Positions 53,696-63,106 of a stretch of DNA of 64,000 bases are shown here, one piece after another (within the stretch, counting starts at the first letter, position 1; the number at the start of each line of letters is the position of its first letter). The notes beneath the pieces are model-generated. The model ran no database searches, had not been told where the DNA came from, and saw nothing but the letters and a program-made list of their open reading frames with translations. The stretch is taken from assembly GCF_031085175.1 (NCBI RefSeq), contig NZ_JAVHUY010000034.1:43875-107874 (forward strand), given 5' to 3'. The position numbers and the translations under genes were made by a program. The DNA comes from Phytohabitans maris. GTDB lineage: Bacteria; Actinomycetota; Actinomycetes; Mycobacteriales; Micromonosporaceae.

Positions 53696-54652
53696 TCAGT
53701 CGGCCCGCGACCGGACGATCAGGTCGGCCAGGAGGGCCACCGCCGCGATGATGAGCCCGGTGACGATGAGCAGCATCGCGTTCGTGGTGACGCGGAAGTT
53801 GTACTGGATGACGTCGACGATCGCCTTGACCGCGCCGATCCCGAACAGGAACAGCGCGAGCGGCATCAGCACCTTGATCGGGTTGAAGTACACGACCATC
53901 CGCAGCACCTGCAGGATGTACCGGTACGCGTCCCGCACGAAGTGGAACTTGCTCTTGCCGGAGCGCTTGGAGTACTCGATCGGCATGAAGTCGACCTGGT
54001 GCTGGTTGGACAGGAACGCCAGCGTGATCGTGGTGACGCAGGAGAAGCCGGGCGGCAGCAGCCGCAGGTACGGCAGGGAGACCTGCTTGCGGAACGCGCG
54101 CAGCCCGGAGTTGAGGTCGGGGATCTTCGTGCCGGCGAGCACCTCGGCGAACTTGCGGATCGCCCACTTGGCCGGCACCCGCAGCGCCTTGTGGCTGCCC
54201 TGCTCGGTGGTGCGCGCGCCGACCACCTGGTCGACGTGCTCGTTGTCGCGCAGGTACCGGGCGAACTCGGGGATCCGCTCGTTCGGGTACGACATGTCGG
54301 CGTCGGTCCAGACGACGATGCCGCCCTTGGCCTCCTGGGAGCCGATGCGGCGGGCGGTGCCGGAGCCGCCGTTGCGCTGGAACGCCATCAGCCGCATGTG
54401 CGGAAACCGGGGCTCGGCCTCGCGGAGCACGGCGAGCGTGTTGTCGGTGGACTTGTCGTCGATGACGAGCAGCTCGTAGGAGAACTCGCTGGCGTCCATC
54501 GCCTTCGTGATCCGCTCGATCTCGTCCACGACGTGGGTCTGCTCGTTGTAGCAGGGCAGGACGATGGTCACGTCGAGCGTGGTCGGCTCTGGTGGCGTTG
54601 GTGCCATGGTGGGGCGCCCCTCGGCGGTCCGTACCGTCTGCTCGATAATCAT
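53696..54652 (-). CDS. GT2 polyprenol-phosphate glycosyltransferase (CsbB/DPM-like)
   Basis: A 318-residue enzyme that probably links a sugar to undecaprenyl- or decaprenyl-phosphate. The GT2 domain (residues 25-235) has VTIVLPCYNEQTHVVDEIER, LLVIDDKSTDNTL, the DxD motif in VVWTDADMSYPNERI, and the acceptor-region segment GLRAFRKQVSLPYLR. Two C-terminal helices follow (FNPIKVLMPLALFLFGIGAV and NAMLLIVTGLIIAAVALLA). Its ATG overlaps the end of YfhO copy 2 by 4 nt. In Bacillus, CsbB acts with YfhO and a GtcA flippase; the same pairing is seen here directly. Confidence 0.88.
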   Translation of the reverse strand: MIIEQTVRTAEGRPTMAPTPPEPTTLDVTIVLPCYNEQTHVVDEIERITKAMDASEFSYELLVIDDKSTDNTLAVLREAEPRFPHMRLMAFQRNGGSGTARRIGSQEAKGGIVVWTDADMSYPNERIPEFARYLRDNEHVDQVVGARTTEQGSHKALRVPAKWAIRKFAEVLAGTKIPDLNSGLRAFRKQVSLPYLRLLPPGFSCVTTITLAFLSNQHQVDFMPIEYSKRSGKSKFHFVRDAYRYILQVLRMVVYFNPIKVLMPLALFLFGIGAVKAIVDVIQYNFRVTTNAMLLIVTGLIIAAVALLADLIVRSRAD

Positions 54653-57558
54653 CGACTCGTCACAATCTGGCCCCGGCGATCGGCGCCGATGCCCTCGGAA
54701 GCGGAACGGCGGCGGTCCCGGACGCGTCCGGTCACCACCACCGTGAGGAGGGCGATGACCATGAGCATAGAGACCCAGCCGCCGAGATTAGCGTATGGCG
54801 CGGCGTATTGGACGCGCACCACGTGCTGCCCGGCGGGGACGGCGACGGCCGCGAGGCCGTGGTCGGCCGGCACCAGGTCGACCGCCTTCCCGTCCACGGT
54901 GGCTTTGAACTGGCCCTGGATCGCGTCGGCGATCACCAGGTACCCGGCGCCCTGCGCGGACACCGACACTTCGATGCGATCCGTGCCGTCCTCGTCGATG
55001 CGCAGGTCGGCCGGCGCGCCCTCCGCGGGCGGCCCGGCGGTGTCGAGCACGACCTGGTCGGGGCGGAGCGTGCCGCTCGCCTCGCGGTCGACCCGGGCCG
55101 CCCCGTCGGGCTCGACGAACGCCTCGCTGGCCCAGCGGATCCGGGGCGCCGCGTCCAGCCGCTCGTAGACGACCGCGGGCGTGGAGCGGACCAGCCGCAG
55201 CCCGTCGCCGGCGCCGGTGACCGTGCCGAGCGCGACCCGCCCCAGGGTGCCGGCCACGCTCAGCGGCCCGCCGAGGCCGGTGGCGGTGAACTCGACGGTC
55301 AGCTCGGTGCCGGCCGGCACGTCCTCGGCGGCCACCGGGAAGTCGAACGGCTTCCCCTCGGCCAGCCCGCTGGCCAGCCGCCGGGACCGGGCCACCTCCC
55401 GCCCGGCGGGGTCCTTGAGCACCGCCTCGACCGCCGCGTCGGCGGTACGCGGCGGCAGCGGCCCGACCGGCGTGACGACGACCGCGCGCAGCGGCTCCTC
55501 GACGGTGAGCCGCGGCACGCCGGGCGTACCCGGTATGGCGGTGATCGGCGAGCCACCGGTCGGCACCGGCGTGCGGCGGCCGAAGACCCGGTCGGACGGG
55601 CTGGCGACGAAGTAGCGCACGCCCAGCCGGTCGAGGACGGGGCTGGTCGCCACGTCGGCCCGGGACGGCAGGTCGAGCCAGGTCGGCGAGTCGAACTGCC
55701 GGGTCGGCAGCCCCTGCACCAGCTCGGCGAAGCGCTGGTCGACGAACTGGTGCCCGCTGAGGCCGCGGAGCTGGAGCTGGGAGTCGGCGCCGGCGTACAT
55801 CGCGGTCCAGGTGCCGGCGAACCGGTCGTGGCCGAGGTGCTCCATGAGGTACCGGTGGGTGTCGGTGACCGGGTAGAAGGTGTCCTTGTCGACCCGGGGC
55901 AGGTACGGCACGGTGAGGGTGAGCGCCTGCACCGCCGCGAGCACCGGCAGCGTGGCGGCCGCGCCCAGCCGCACCCGGGCCCACAGCGGCTCCCGCCGGC
56001 CACCCGACCACCAGGCCAGGGCGACCGCGGCGACGGTGAGCGCCAGGAACATGGCACCGATCAGCACCTGCTCGTCGAGCTGCCCGGTCCGCTCGGTCCG
56101 CTGCAGCGCGTCGGCCGGCGCGGCCCGGGTCGCCTGGCGCGCCTGCCAGAAGACCACCGCGCCGAAAAGCGCCGACGCGACGGTCACCCCGGCGGCGTAC
56201 CAGGCGTGCCAGCGGCGCTCGCCCCCGGCGGAGGTGGCCTTTCGCCGGCGGAGGACGACCTCCAGGCCCACGGCCGCGAGCGCGGCGATCAGCAGCCACA
56301 CGACGCTGCGCGCGCGCCCCACGAAGTTGGTGGAGAAGACCGGAAGGTGGTGGGCGAGGCCGGCCCCCGGCCCGGTGTAGATGACGACCACCCAGAGCCC
56401 CAGCGCCGCGACGAGGAAGGCCCAGGTGCCGCGGGGCAGGAAGGCGCGGGCCGCCCACGGCACGGCCAGGGCGACCACGACCAGCACGAGCCCGGCCGCG
56501 CCGACGTAGGACATCGACTCGATGAGGTTGACCGGCAGGTACCACTGGGGTGGGTCGGAGGGGGTGACCGTGCCGAGCGCCCACGGCGCGATCGTGGTGA
56601 TCAGGCTGGCCGCGGCGAGGTGCTCGCCAGGCTGCTGCTCCCGCCCGGCGATGAGCGAATCGGACATCGCCCGGACGAACGGCAGCAGCTGGAACGCGAG
56701 CAGCGCGGCCGCGCCGGCCAGCCCGGCGGCGGCGCCGGCGAGCACGCCGAGGACCCGGCGGAGCTGACCCGGGTACGCGGCGACGGCGCGGACCACGAGG
56801 TAGGGCGCGGCGGTGAAGAGGGTGAACGCGGTGACCGCCGGGAAGCCGCCGGCCAGCATGCCGCCGACCGCGAGGCTGATCAGGGCCGCGTCGCGCACCC
56901 GCCGCCGCTGGACGAAGCGCTCGACCGCCCAGAACACCGCCGGGATGAACGCCGCGGTGCGGGTGTGCGGCCAGTTGGTCCAGACGACCATGAACGCGCT
57001 GCTGGCGAAGACGAGCCCGCCGAGCACCGCCGCCGGCCGTCCCAGCCGCAGCCGCCGCAGGAACAGGAAGGTCATCGCCCCGCAGAAGACGGTTTCCAGG
57101 AGTTTCACGTAGCCGGGGGCGAGCGAGTCGGGCAGCAGGTAGTACGGCAGGGTGAGCGGGTTGGCCAGGCCGAGCGTGGGGATCGCGCCGAGCGGGACCC
57201 CGCCGACGACGTACGGGTTCCACGCCGCGACGTGCCCGACCTTGACCTGCCCGGCGAAGAGCAGCGTGTCGGGCATGACGGCGTTGAACGTGTCGTCCAT
57301 GTAGCTGTTCTGCACCGGGATGCCGACCAACCCGACATCCTGGTACGGGCTGCGCACCTGGAGCTCGTCGGTGGCGGCGAGCACCGAACCGCCCCACAGC
57401 GGCGAACCGACCGTGCCGAGCGCGAAGAGGACGAAAGCCAGCACCCCGACCGTGGTGAGCAGGTCAGGTCGCCACCAGCGGCGCCGGGGCGGCGGCCCCT
57501 CCCCGTCCGGCTCCGGCGGGGCCGGCGCGGACGGCAGCGCGGTCTGCTGTGTGGTCAT
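54649..57558 (-). CDS. YfhO-type membrane glycosyltransferase (copy 2)
   Basis: A 969-residue paralogue of the protein at 41421-44333 with the same plan: cytoplasmic N-terminus, 13-14 helices, extracytoplasmic C-terminal domain, last helix. Matching segments are AATDELQVRSPYQDV, HVAAWNPYVVGGVPLGA, FASSAFMVVWTNWPHTR and FIPAVFWAVE. It is the first gene of the minus-strand operon, with GGAAGAAGG ahead of the ATG, and is coupled to the GT2 synthase. It probably moves a sugar from polyprenyl phosphate onto an extracellular acceptor. Confidence 0.85.
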   Translation of the reverse strand: MTTQQTALPSAPAPPEPDGEGPPPRRRWWRPDLLTTVGVLAFVLFALGTVGSPLWGGSVLAATDELQVRSPYQDVGLVGIPVQNSYMDDTFNAVMPDTLLFAGQVKVGHVAAWNPYVVGGVPLGAIPTLGLANPLTLPYYLLPDSLAPGYVKLLETVFCGAMTFLFLRRLRLGRPAAVLGGLVFASSAFMVVWTNWPHTRTAAFIPAVFWAVERFVQRRRVRDAALISLAVGGMLAGGFPAVTAFTLFTAAPYLVVRAVAAYPGQLRRVLGVLAGAAAGLAGAAALLAFQLLPFVRAMSDSLIAGREQQPGEHLAAASLITTIAPWALGTVTPSDPPQWYLPVNLIESMSYVGAAGLVLVVVALAVPWAARAFLPRGTWAFLVAALGLWVVVIYTGPGAGLAHHLPVFSTNFVGRARSVVWLLIAALAAVGLEVVLRRRKATSAGGERRWHAWYAAGVTVASALFGAVVFWQARQATRAAPADALQRTERTGQLDEQVLIGAMFLALTVAAVALAWWSGGRREPLWARVRLGAAATLPVLAAVQALTLTVPYLPRVDKDTFYPVTDTHRYLMEHLGHDRFAGTWTAMYAGADSQLQLRGLSGHQFVDQRFAELVQGLPTRQFDSPTWLDLPSRADVATSPVLDRLGVRYFVASPSDRVFGRRTPVPTGGSPITAIPGTPGVPRLTVEEPLRAVVVTPVGPLPPRTADAAVEAVLKDPAGREVARSRRLASGLAEGKPFDFPVAAEDVPAGTELTVEFTATGLGGPLSVAGTLGRVALGTVTGAGDGLRLVRSTPAVVYERLDAAPRIRWASEAFVEPDGAARVDREASGTLRPDQVVLDTAGPPAEGAPADLRIDEDGTDRIEVSVSAQGAGYLVIADAIQGQFKATVDGKAVDLVPADHGLAAVAVPAGQHVVRVQYAAPYANLGGWVSMLMVIALLTVVVTGRVRDRRRSASEGIGADRRGQIVTSR

Positions 57559-57681
57559 CGCCTTCTTCCGTGTGGCTGCCCCGGGAGGCGCCCCTCGCGG
57601 TCGCGAGGCCTCGTGGAGAATAACGGTGCCGAGGGCCGGACGGATGACTCGCTCCCCTCTGTAAACGCCGCGGTCTTCTAT
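57559..57681 (-). promoter_or_regulatory. leader region of the minus-strand glycan operon
   Basis: 123 bp between the treZ stop and the YfhO copy 2 start. It must hold the promoter of the long glycan operon. A hairpin CCTCGCG/CGCGAGG lies near 57592-57608, close to the ribosome binding site, so it could affect translation. No gene is seen. Confidence 0.35.
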
Positions 57682-59466
57682 CTAGACAGCCATGATCGCC
57701 GCGGACTCTGCGGGCAGGTCGACCGCTTCGCCGTCGACCGCCACGCCGGGGTCGGTGACCAGCAGCGTGGCGTGGGCGGCGGCCGGGAGCGAGAGCCGCT
57801 GGGGGTGCGGCGCGAGGTTGGCGGCGACGGCGGTGGCGCCGCGGCGGACCACCAGCGACCGCTCCCCGGGCCAGGCCGTCACCCGGTCCAGGTTGGGGTC
57901 GGTGAGGTCGGCGCGGTCGCGGCGCAGGGCGATCAGGGAGCGGTGGAAGTCGTAGAGCTCGCGGTGGGCGGGCTTGTCCAGCTCGGCCCAGTCGAGGTGG
58001 GAGCGGGCGAACGTCATCGGGTCCTGCGGGTCGGGTACTCGATCCACTGGGCGCTGATGCCCGCTTCGCGGGCCCGCGAAGCGGGCATCAGCGCCGGAAA
58101 GGCTGTCGCTCAGCCAGCCGTGCGCGGCGAACTCGGCCCGCCGCCCGCCGGCCACCGCCGCGGCCAGCTCCGGCTCGGGGTGGCTGGTGAAAAACTGCCA
58201 CGGGGTACGCGCGCCCCACTCCTCGCCCATGAAGAGCATCGGCGTGAACGGGCTCGTGAACAGCAGCACCGCGCCGACCTTCAGCAGGGCGGGGCTGAGC
58301 GTGTCGCTGATCCGGTCACCAGTGGCCCGGTTTCCGACCTGGTCGTGGTTTTGCAGATAGGCGACGAAGCGGTGCCCCGGGATCCGGGCCCGGTCGACCG
58401 GCCGGCCATGCGCGCGCCGGCGGAAGCTGGACCAGGTGCCGTCGTGGAAGAAGGCGTGGGTGAGGACTTTCGTGACGCTTTCGACCGAGCCGAAGTCGGC
58501 GTAGTAGCCCTGCCGCTCCCCGGTCAGCAGCGCGTGCAGCGCGTGGTGCACGTCGTCGTCCCACTGCGCGTGCAGGCCGTAGCCGCCGGCTTCGCGGGGC
58601 GTGACCAGGCGGGGGTCGTTCAGGTCCGACTCGGCGATCAGCGTGAGGGGGCGGCCGAGGTGCGCGGCGAGCGCGTCCACCTCGGTGGCCAGCTCTTCCA
58701 GCAGGTGTACCGCCCGGTGGTCGACCAGCGCGTGCACCGCGTCCAGCCGGAGCCCGTCCGCGTGGTAGTCGCGCAGCCACATCAGCGCGCTGTCGATCAC
58801 GTACCGGCGCACGCCGTCGGAGAGGGGGCCGTCGAGGTTGAGCGAGCGGCCCCAGGTGTTGGCGCTCTCCGCGAGGTAGGGGGCGAAGCGCGGGGCGTAC
58901 GCGCCGGAGGGGCCGAAGTGGTTGTAGACCGCGTCGACGATCACCGCCAAGCCCCGGGCGTGCGCGGCGTCGACCAGTCGCTTGAGCCCGTCCGGCCCGC
59001 CGTACCCCTCGTGCGGCGCGTACCAGCAGACCCCGTCGTAACCCCAGTTGTGGATGCCGTTGAACGCGTTCACCGGGAGCAGCTCGACCGCGGTCACGCC
59101 GAGGTCGACCAGGTGGTCGAGGCGGGCGGCCGCGGCGTCGAACGTGCCCTCCGGGGTGAACGTCCCGACGTGCAGCTCGTACAGCACGCCGCCGGGCAGG
59201 GCGCGGCCGGTCCAGCCGGCGTCGGTCCAGGGGAACGCCGCGTGGTCGTAGACCCGGCTGGGGCCGTGCACCCCGTACGGCTGCCAGGGTGAGCGCGGGT
59301 CGGGCAGCGGCTCGTCCCCGTCGTCCAGCAGGAACGCGTAGTCGGTGGCGGGCGCCGTTGACCGCCACCAACCGTCTTCACCCCGGGTCAGGTCGAGGTC
59401 CCGCCCGCCGTCCAGGCGCACACGTACCCGGGACCGCTCCGGCGCCCACACGGCGAACTCGGCCAT
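57682..59466 (-). CDS. treZ: malto-oligosyltrehalose trehalohydrolase
   Basis: TreZ releases trehalose from maltooligosyl-trehalose, which TreY makes from glycogen-type chains. The 594-residue GH13 protein has an N-terminal CBM48-like domain (AEFAVWAPERSRVRVRLDG), the nucleophile aspartate in GLRLDAVHALVD, the acid glutamate in LIAESDLNDPRL and the stabilising pair in LQNHDQVGNRA. About residues 455-475 contain an insert encoded by a perfect 46-nt palindrome, just before the normal VPDPQDPMTF segment. It lies 30 nt downstream of glgB. treY is not in the window. Confidence 0.93.
   Translation of the reverse strand: MAEFAVWAPERSRVRVRLDGGRDLDLTRGEDGWWRSTAPATDYAFLLDDGDEPLPDPRSPWQPYGVHGPSRVYDHAAFPWTDAGWTGRALPGGVLYELHVGTFTPEGTFDAAAARLDHLVDLGVTAVELLPVNAFNGIHNWGYDGVCWYAPHEGYGGPDGLKRLVDAAHARGLAVIVDAVYNHFGPSGAYAPRFAPYLAESANTWGRSLNLDGPLSDGVRRYVIDSALMWLRDYHADGLRLDAVHALVDHRAVHLLEELATEVDALAAHLGRPLTLIAESDLNDPRLVTPREAGGYGLHAQWDDDVHHALHALLTGERQGYYADFGSVESVTKVLTHAFFHDGTWSSFRRRAHGRPVDRARIPGHRFVAYLQNHDQVGNRATGDRISDTLSPALLKVGAVLLFTSPFTPMLFMGEEWGARTPWQFFTSHPEPELAAAVAGGRRAEFAAHGWLSDSLSGADARFAGPRSGHQRPVDRVPDPQDPMTFARSHLDWAELDKPAHRELYDFHRSLIALRRDRADLTDPNLDRVTAWPGERSLVVRRGATAVAANLAPHPQRLSLPAAAHATLLVTDPGVAVDGEAVDLPAESAAIMAV
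58050..58095. repeat. 46-nt perfect palindrome inside treZ
   Basis: Two 23-nt arms meet with no spacer: the left arm begins GGCGCTGATGCCCGCTTCGC at 58050, and the right arm is its full reverse complement, ending at 58095. It lies inside the treZ coding frame and codes part of a stretch (ADARFAGPRSGHQRP) not expected in TreZ. No stop is introduced on the coding strand. Confidence 0.92.
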
Positions 59467-59496
59467 GGTCCCTATCCTGCCCGTTGGGGGCGTCTT

Positions 59497-61428
59497 TTAT
59501 CCCGATTTACGCAGCCAGACCGCGGCGTAGGGACCGACGTGCACCTCGGCCGAGTGCTGGTGGCCGTCCGCCGGCACGGCCTCCGCGTCGACCGCGCCGA
59601 AGTTGCCGACGCCGGAGCCGCCGTACGCGTGGGCGTCGGTGTTGACGACCTCGTCCCAGCGCCCGCCCTCGGGCAGCCCGACCCGGTACCCGATCCGCGG
59701 CACCCCGGAGAAGTTGACCACGCAGACGAGGGTCTCGCCCCCGTCGTGCGCCGCTGCCGCTCCGTCGTGCGCCGCTGCCGCTCCGGCGTGCGCCGCAGTC
59801 GTTCCGGCGCGCGCCGCCGCCGCTCCGGCTCGGCGCAGGAACGTGACGACGTTGGAGGCGCGGTCGTCGTGGCGGATCCAGCCGAAGCCGTCGCCGCTGG
59901 TGTCGTTCGCCCAGAGGGACGGCGACTCCCGGTAGACCCGGTTGAGGTCGCGCAGCAGGCCGGGCGTGCCCTCGCCGGTCAGCGACCAGTCCAGCCCCCG
60001 GGCCTCGCTCCACTCCCGCTCGTCGGCCAGCTCGCAGCCCATGAAGAGCAGCTGCTTGCCGGGGAACGCCCACATGTACGCCAGGAACCCGCGCAGCCCG
60101 GCCAGCTTCTGCCACCGGTCGCCGGGCATCTTGCCGATCAACGAGCCCTTGCCGTGCACCACCTCGTCGTGGCTGATCGGCAGCAGGAACTGCTCGTCGA
60201 AGGCGTACACGGTCGGCCAGGTCAGCTCGTCGTGGTGGAACGTGCGGTGCACCGGGTCGCGGCCGACGTAGCCGAGGGTGTCGTGCATCCAGCCCATGTT
60301 CCACTTGAGACCGAAGCCGAGCCCGCCCCAGTCGACCGGCCGGGAGACGCCGGGCCACGCGGTCGACTCCTCGGCGATCATCACCACGCCCGGGTGGTTG
60401 CGGTACACCGTGGCGTTCAGCTCGCGGAGCAGGTCGATCGCCTCCAGGTGCTCCCGCCCGCCGTACGCGTTCGGCTCCCACTGGCCGTGGCCGCGCGAGT
60501 AGTCGAGGTAGAGCATCGAGGCGACCGCGTCGACCCGCAGGCCGTCGACGTGGAACTCCTCCAGCCAGTACAGCGCGTTGGCGATCAGGAAGTTGCGCAC
60601 CTCCCACCGGCCGTAGTTGAACACCAGCGAGCCCCAGTCGGGGTGCTCGCCCCGCCGCGGGTCCGGGTGCTCGTAGAGGCAGGTGCCGTCGAACCGGGCC
60701 AGCGCCCACTCGTCCTTCGGGAAGTGCGCCGGCACCCAGTCCAGCAGTACGCCGACGCCGGCCTGGTGCAGCCGGTCGACCAGGTAGCGGAACTCGTCCG
60801 GCGTCCCGAACCGGGCCGTCGGCGCGTAGTAGCCGGTCACCTGGTAGCCCCACGAGCCGCCGTACGGGTGCTCGGCGACCGGGAGCAGCTCGACGTGCGT
60901 GAAGCCGAGGTCGCTCACGTACGCCACGAGCTGGTCGGCGAGCTCCACGTAGGACAGTCCGGGGCGCCAGGAGCCGAGGTGCACCTCGTACACGGACATC
61001 GGCCGGGCGTGGTGGTCGGTGCGGCGGGCGGCGACCCAGTCACCGTCGCCCCACTGGTACTCCGAGCGGTCGATCACCGACGCGGTGCGGGGCGGCGCCT
61101 CGGTCGCCCGGGCGAGCGGGTCGGCCTTGTCCACCCAGCGGCCGTCGGCGCCGTGGATCCGGTACTTGTACCGGTGGCCGGGCGCGGCGCCGTCGACGTG
61201 CCCGGACCACACCCCGCTCGAGCCGAGCCGCTCCAGCGGCACTCCCGACCAGCCGGTGAAGTCGCCGGCCACCTGAACCTCGCGGGCGTTGGGGGCCCAG
61301 ACCGCGAACCGCGTGCCGGTCCCCTCGACGTGCGCGCCGAGGACCTCCCAGAGCCGCTCGTGCCGGCCCTGGGCGATGAGGAAAAGATCGAAGTCACTGA
61401 TCCGGGAGAGGGTACTCAGCACGCTCAC
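59497..61428 (-). CDS. glgB: 1,4-alpha-glucan branching enzyme
   Basis: GlgB cuts alpha-1,4 chains and rejoins them as alpha-1,6 branches in glycogen. The 643-residue protein has a CBM48 domain ([18 protein letters not shown]), and GH13 motifs [18 protein letters not shown], the nucleophile in [17 protein letters not shown], the acid glutamate in [11 protein letters not shown] and the stabilising [14 protein letters not shown]. In the C-terminal beta domain an Ala/Gly/His repeat (about 28 residues, 4 x 21 nt) is inserted between VVTFLRRAG and [10 protein letters not shown]. The GTG start overlaps the GT4 stop by 4 nt. Confidence 0.95.
   Translation of the reverse strand: MSVLSTLSRISDFDLFLIAQGRHERLWEVLGAHVEGTGTRFAVWAPNAREVQVAGDFTGWSGVPLERLGSSGVWSGHVDGAAPGHRYKYRIHGADGRWVDKADPLARATEAPPRTASVIDRSEYQWGDGDWVAARRTDHHARPMSVYEVHLGSWRPGLSYVELADQLVAYVSDLGFTHVELLPVAEHPYGGSWGYQVTGYYAPTARFGTPDEFRYLVDRLHQAGVGVLLDWVPAHFPKDEWALARFDGTCLYEHPDPRRGEHPDWGSLVFNYGRWEVRNFLIANALYWLEEFHVDGLRVDAVASMLYLDYSRGHGQWEPNAYGGREHLEAIDLLRELNATVYRNHPGVVMIAEESTAWPGVSRPVDWGGLGFGLKWNMGWMHDTLGYVGRDPVHRTFHHDELTWPTVYAFDEQFLLPISHDEVVHGKGSLIGKMPGDRWQKLAGLRGFLAYMWAFPGKQLLFMGCELADEREWSEARGLDWSLTGEGTPGLLRDLNRVYRESPSLWANDTSGDGFGWIRHDDRASNVVTFLRRAGAAAARAGTTAAHAGAAAAHDGAAAAHDGGETLVCVVNFSGVPRIGYRVGLPEGGRWDEVVNTDAHAYGGSGVGNFGAVDAEAVPADGHQHSAEVHVGPYAAVWLRKSG
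59743..59826 (-). repeat. four 21-nt tandem repeats in glgB
   Basis: Four consecutive 21-nt units: the first two (59743-59763 and 59764-59784) are identical and begin GTCGTGCGCCGCTGCC; the next two differ at a few bases. In glgB they encode AAAAHDG-type heptads in the C-terminal domain. The unit length is the same as that of the repeats in the ApbE-like gene at 35.2 kb, though the sequence is different. Confidence 0.85.
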
Positions 61429-62837
61429 GCCACCGCCAGGAGGTTGCCCTCGCGGATGTTGATCGCCGGGCGACCCTGGGCCATGCGGGCCTCGGCCTGC
61501 GCGGCGTTGAACGCCGGCGCCTGCGCGATCGCCGCGGAGTAGACGGCCGCCGTACGGGCCGCGATCGAGGCCCAGCCGTACCGCTCGTGCACCATCGCGC
61601 GGGCCCGGCCGGCCATCGTGCGGGCCTGCTCGGCGTCGGCCAGCAGCGCGCCGACCGCGTCGGCGAGCGCGTCCGGGTCCTTGGCCGGAAACGTCATGCC
61701 GTTGAACCCGGGCTGCACGAACTCCGCGAGCCCGCCGGTCGAGGCGACCGCGAGCGGCGCCCCGGCCGCCGCGCCTTCCAGCGCGACCATGCCGAACGGC
61801 TCGTAGATGCTCGGCACCGCGAAGCAGTCCGAGGCGGCGATCAGGGCCGGCAGGTCGGTGCCGCCCAGGAACCCCGGGAACGTCACCGTCTGGCCCAGCC
61901 CGTGGCGGTGGATGTCCGCCTCGAGCTCCGACTTGTACGGGCCGTCGCCGGCGATCACCAGGCGCAGGCCCGGGTGCCGGTCGCGCAGCTTCGGCAGGCT
62001 GGCGATCAGGTCCTGCACGCCCTTCTCGTACACCAGGCGGCCGGCGAACGTGAGCAGCGGGCCGTCACCGGCGAACCGCCGGCGGGCGTTGGCGACCGCC
62101 TCGGCCGGCACCTGCCAGCGGTCGGTCTCCACCCCGTTCGCGACCACGTCGAGGCGCTCGGTCGGCAGGTCGAAGAGGCGGTTGACCTCCCACTTCATGT
62201 ACTCCGAGCAGACCACGACGCGGGCCGCCTCCTGGCCCAGCCACCATTCGACGGAGTGGATGGCCTTGTTCATCTCGTCGGGGAGCCAGCCCTGGTGGCG
62301 GCCGGCCTCGGTGGCGTGGATGGTCGCCACGAGCGGCAGGTCCAGGTGCTCCTTGAGGGTGATCGCGGTGTGCGTGACCAGCCAGTCGTGGGCGTGGATC
62401 ACGTCGTACTCGCCGGACTCGGCGGCGCGCAGGGCGGCCCGGGTCAGCGTGTGGTTGAACGCCATCGTCCAGGCCAGCAGCGAGGGCGTGGCCAGCGGGA
62501 AGACCGGCGGGTCCTCGGGGGCGCGGACGATCCGCACGCCCTCGGCGTACTCCTCCAGGGGAGCGCCGGGCGCGTGCCGGGTGACGACGGTGACCTCGTG
62601 CCCGGCGGCGGCCAGCGAGGTCGAGAGGTGGTGCACGTGCCGCCCGAGGCCACCCACCAGGACGGGCGGGTACTCCCAGGAGAGCATCAGGATGCGGCGG
62701 CGGCCGTCGGGCGCGCCACCACCGCGGTGGGTCGGGGTCTGCGGGAAGGTATGGTTCCGGTCCTGCTGAAGGGTGGGAACTGTCGGGGAGGGACGGTAGG
62801 CGCCGTCGGTGGGGTCGACCCGCAGGGTCACACTCAT
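61425..62837 (-). CDS. GlgA-like GT4 glycosyltransferase
   Basis: A 470-residue GT-B enzyme with a poorly conserved N-terminal 45 residues, then [23 protein letters not shown], typical of actinobacterial glycogen synthase and alpha-maltose-1-phosphate synthase (GlgM). The C-terminal lobe has [30 protein letters not shown] and the donor motif [17 protein letters not shown] with both glutamates. It is coupled to glgB by a 4-nt overlap, and treZ follows, so it most likely extends the glucan that these enzymes process. ADP-glucose is the expected donor. The ATG start is divergent from the DUF559 gene. Confidence 0.85.
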   Translation of the reverse strand: MSVTLRVDPTDGAYRPSPTVPTLQQDRNHTFPQTPTHRGGGAPDGRRRILMLSWEYPPVLVGGLGRHVHHLSTSLAAAGHEVTVVTRHAPGAPLEEYAEGVRIVRAPEDPPVFPLATPSLLAWTMAFNHTLTRAALRAAESGEYDVIHAHDWLVTHTAITLKEHLDLPLVATIHATEAGRHQGWLPDEMNKAIHSVEWWLGQEAARVVVCSEYMKWEVNRLFDLPTERLDVVANGVETDRWQVPAEAVANARRRFAGDGPLLTFAGRLVYEKGVQDLIASLPKLRDRHPGLRLVIAGDGPYKSELEADIHRHGLGQTVTFPGFLGGTDLPALIAASDCFAVPSIYEPFGMVALEGAAAGAPLAVASTGGLAEFVQPGFNGMTFPAKDPDALADAVGALLADAEQARTMAGRARAMVHERYGWASIAARTAAVYSAAIAQAPAFNAAQAEARMAQGRPAINIREGNLLAVA

Positions 62838-62914
62838 CTCCTAGCTACATCAAAGGGGCGAAAAGCGGCATGAAGGCACGCCAGCCGGCGCCTGTGGCGG
62901 CAGTGCGTGATTTT

Positions 62915-62932
62915 CGTGGTCGAGCGACCACG
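62915..62932. promoter_or_regulatory. 18-nt inverted repeat in the divergent promoter region
   Basis: CGTGGTCG (62915-62922) and CGACCACG (62925-62932) are perfect reverse complements with two bases between. The site lies about 80 nt upstream of the GlgA-like gene and is a candidate operator for the glycogen/trehalose operon. The surrounding 62838-63106 region has no gene. Confidence 0.4.
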
Positions 62933-63106
62933 TATAGGAAAAGGCATCCGTGTTTCGCCCGCATTCCGGGGACGTGTAAAGGTGAGCGACGACACGCCTG
63001 ACCAGCGCGAAGTGTGTCGCGCCCCACTCCGCAACGTCACAGCCACCTCACCGACCGCACCCGCCACGGGTCAGCGCGGAGCCGCCCGGCGGGCCAGCCT
63101 GAGTGG

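Noticed and set aside
41421..57558. Classic Wzx/Wzy capsule or secondary-metabolite cluster
   Set aside because: No Wzx flippase, Wzy polymerase, chain-length regulator, PKS or NRPS gene is seen.
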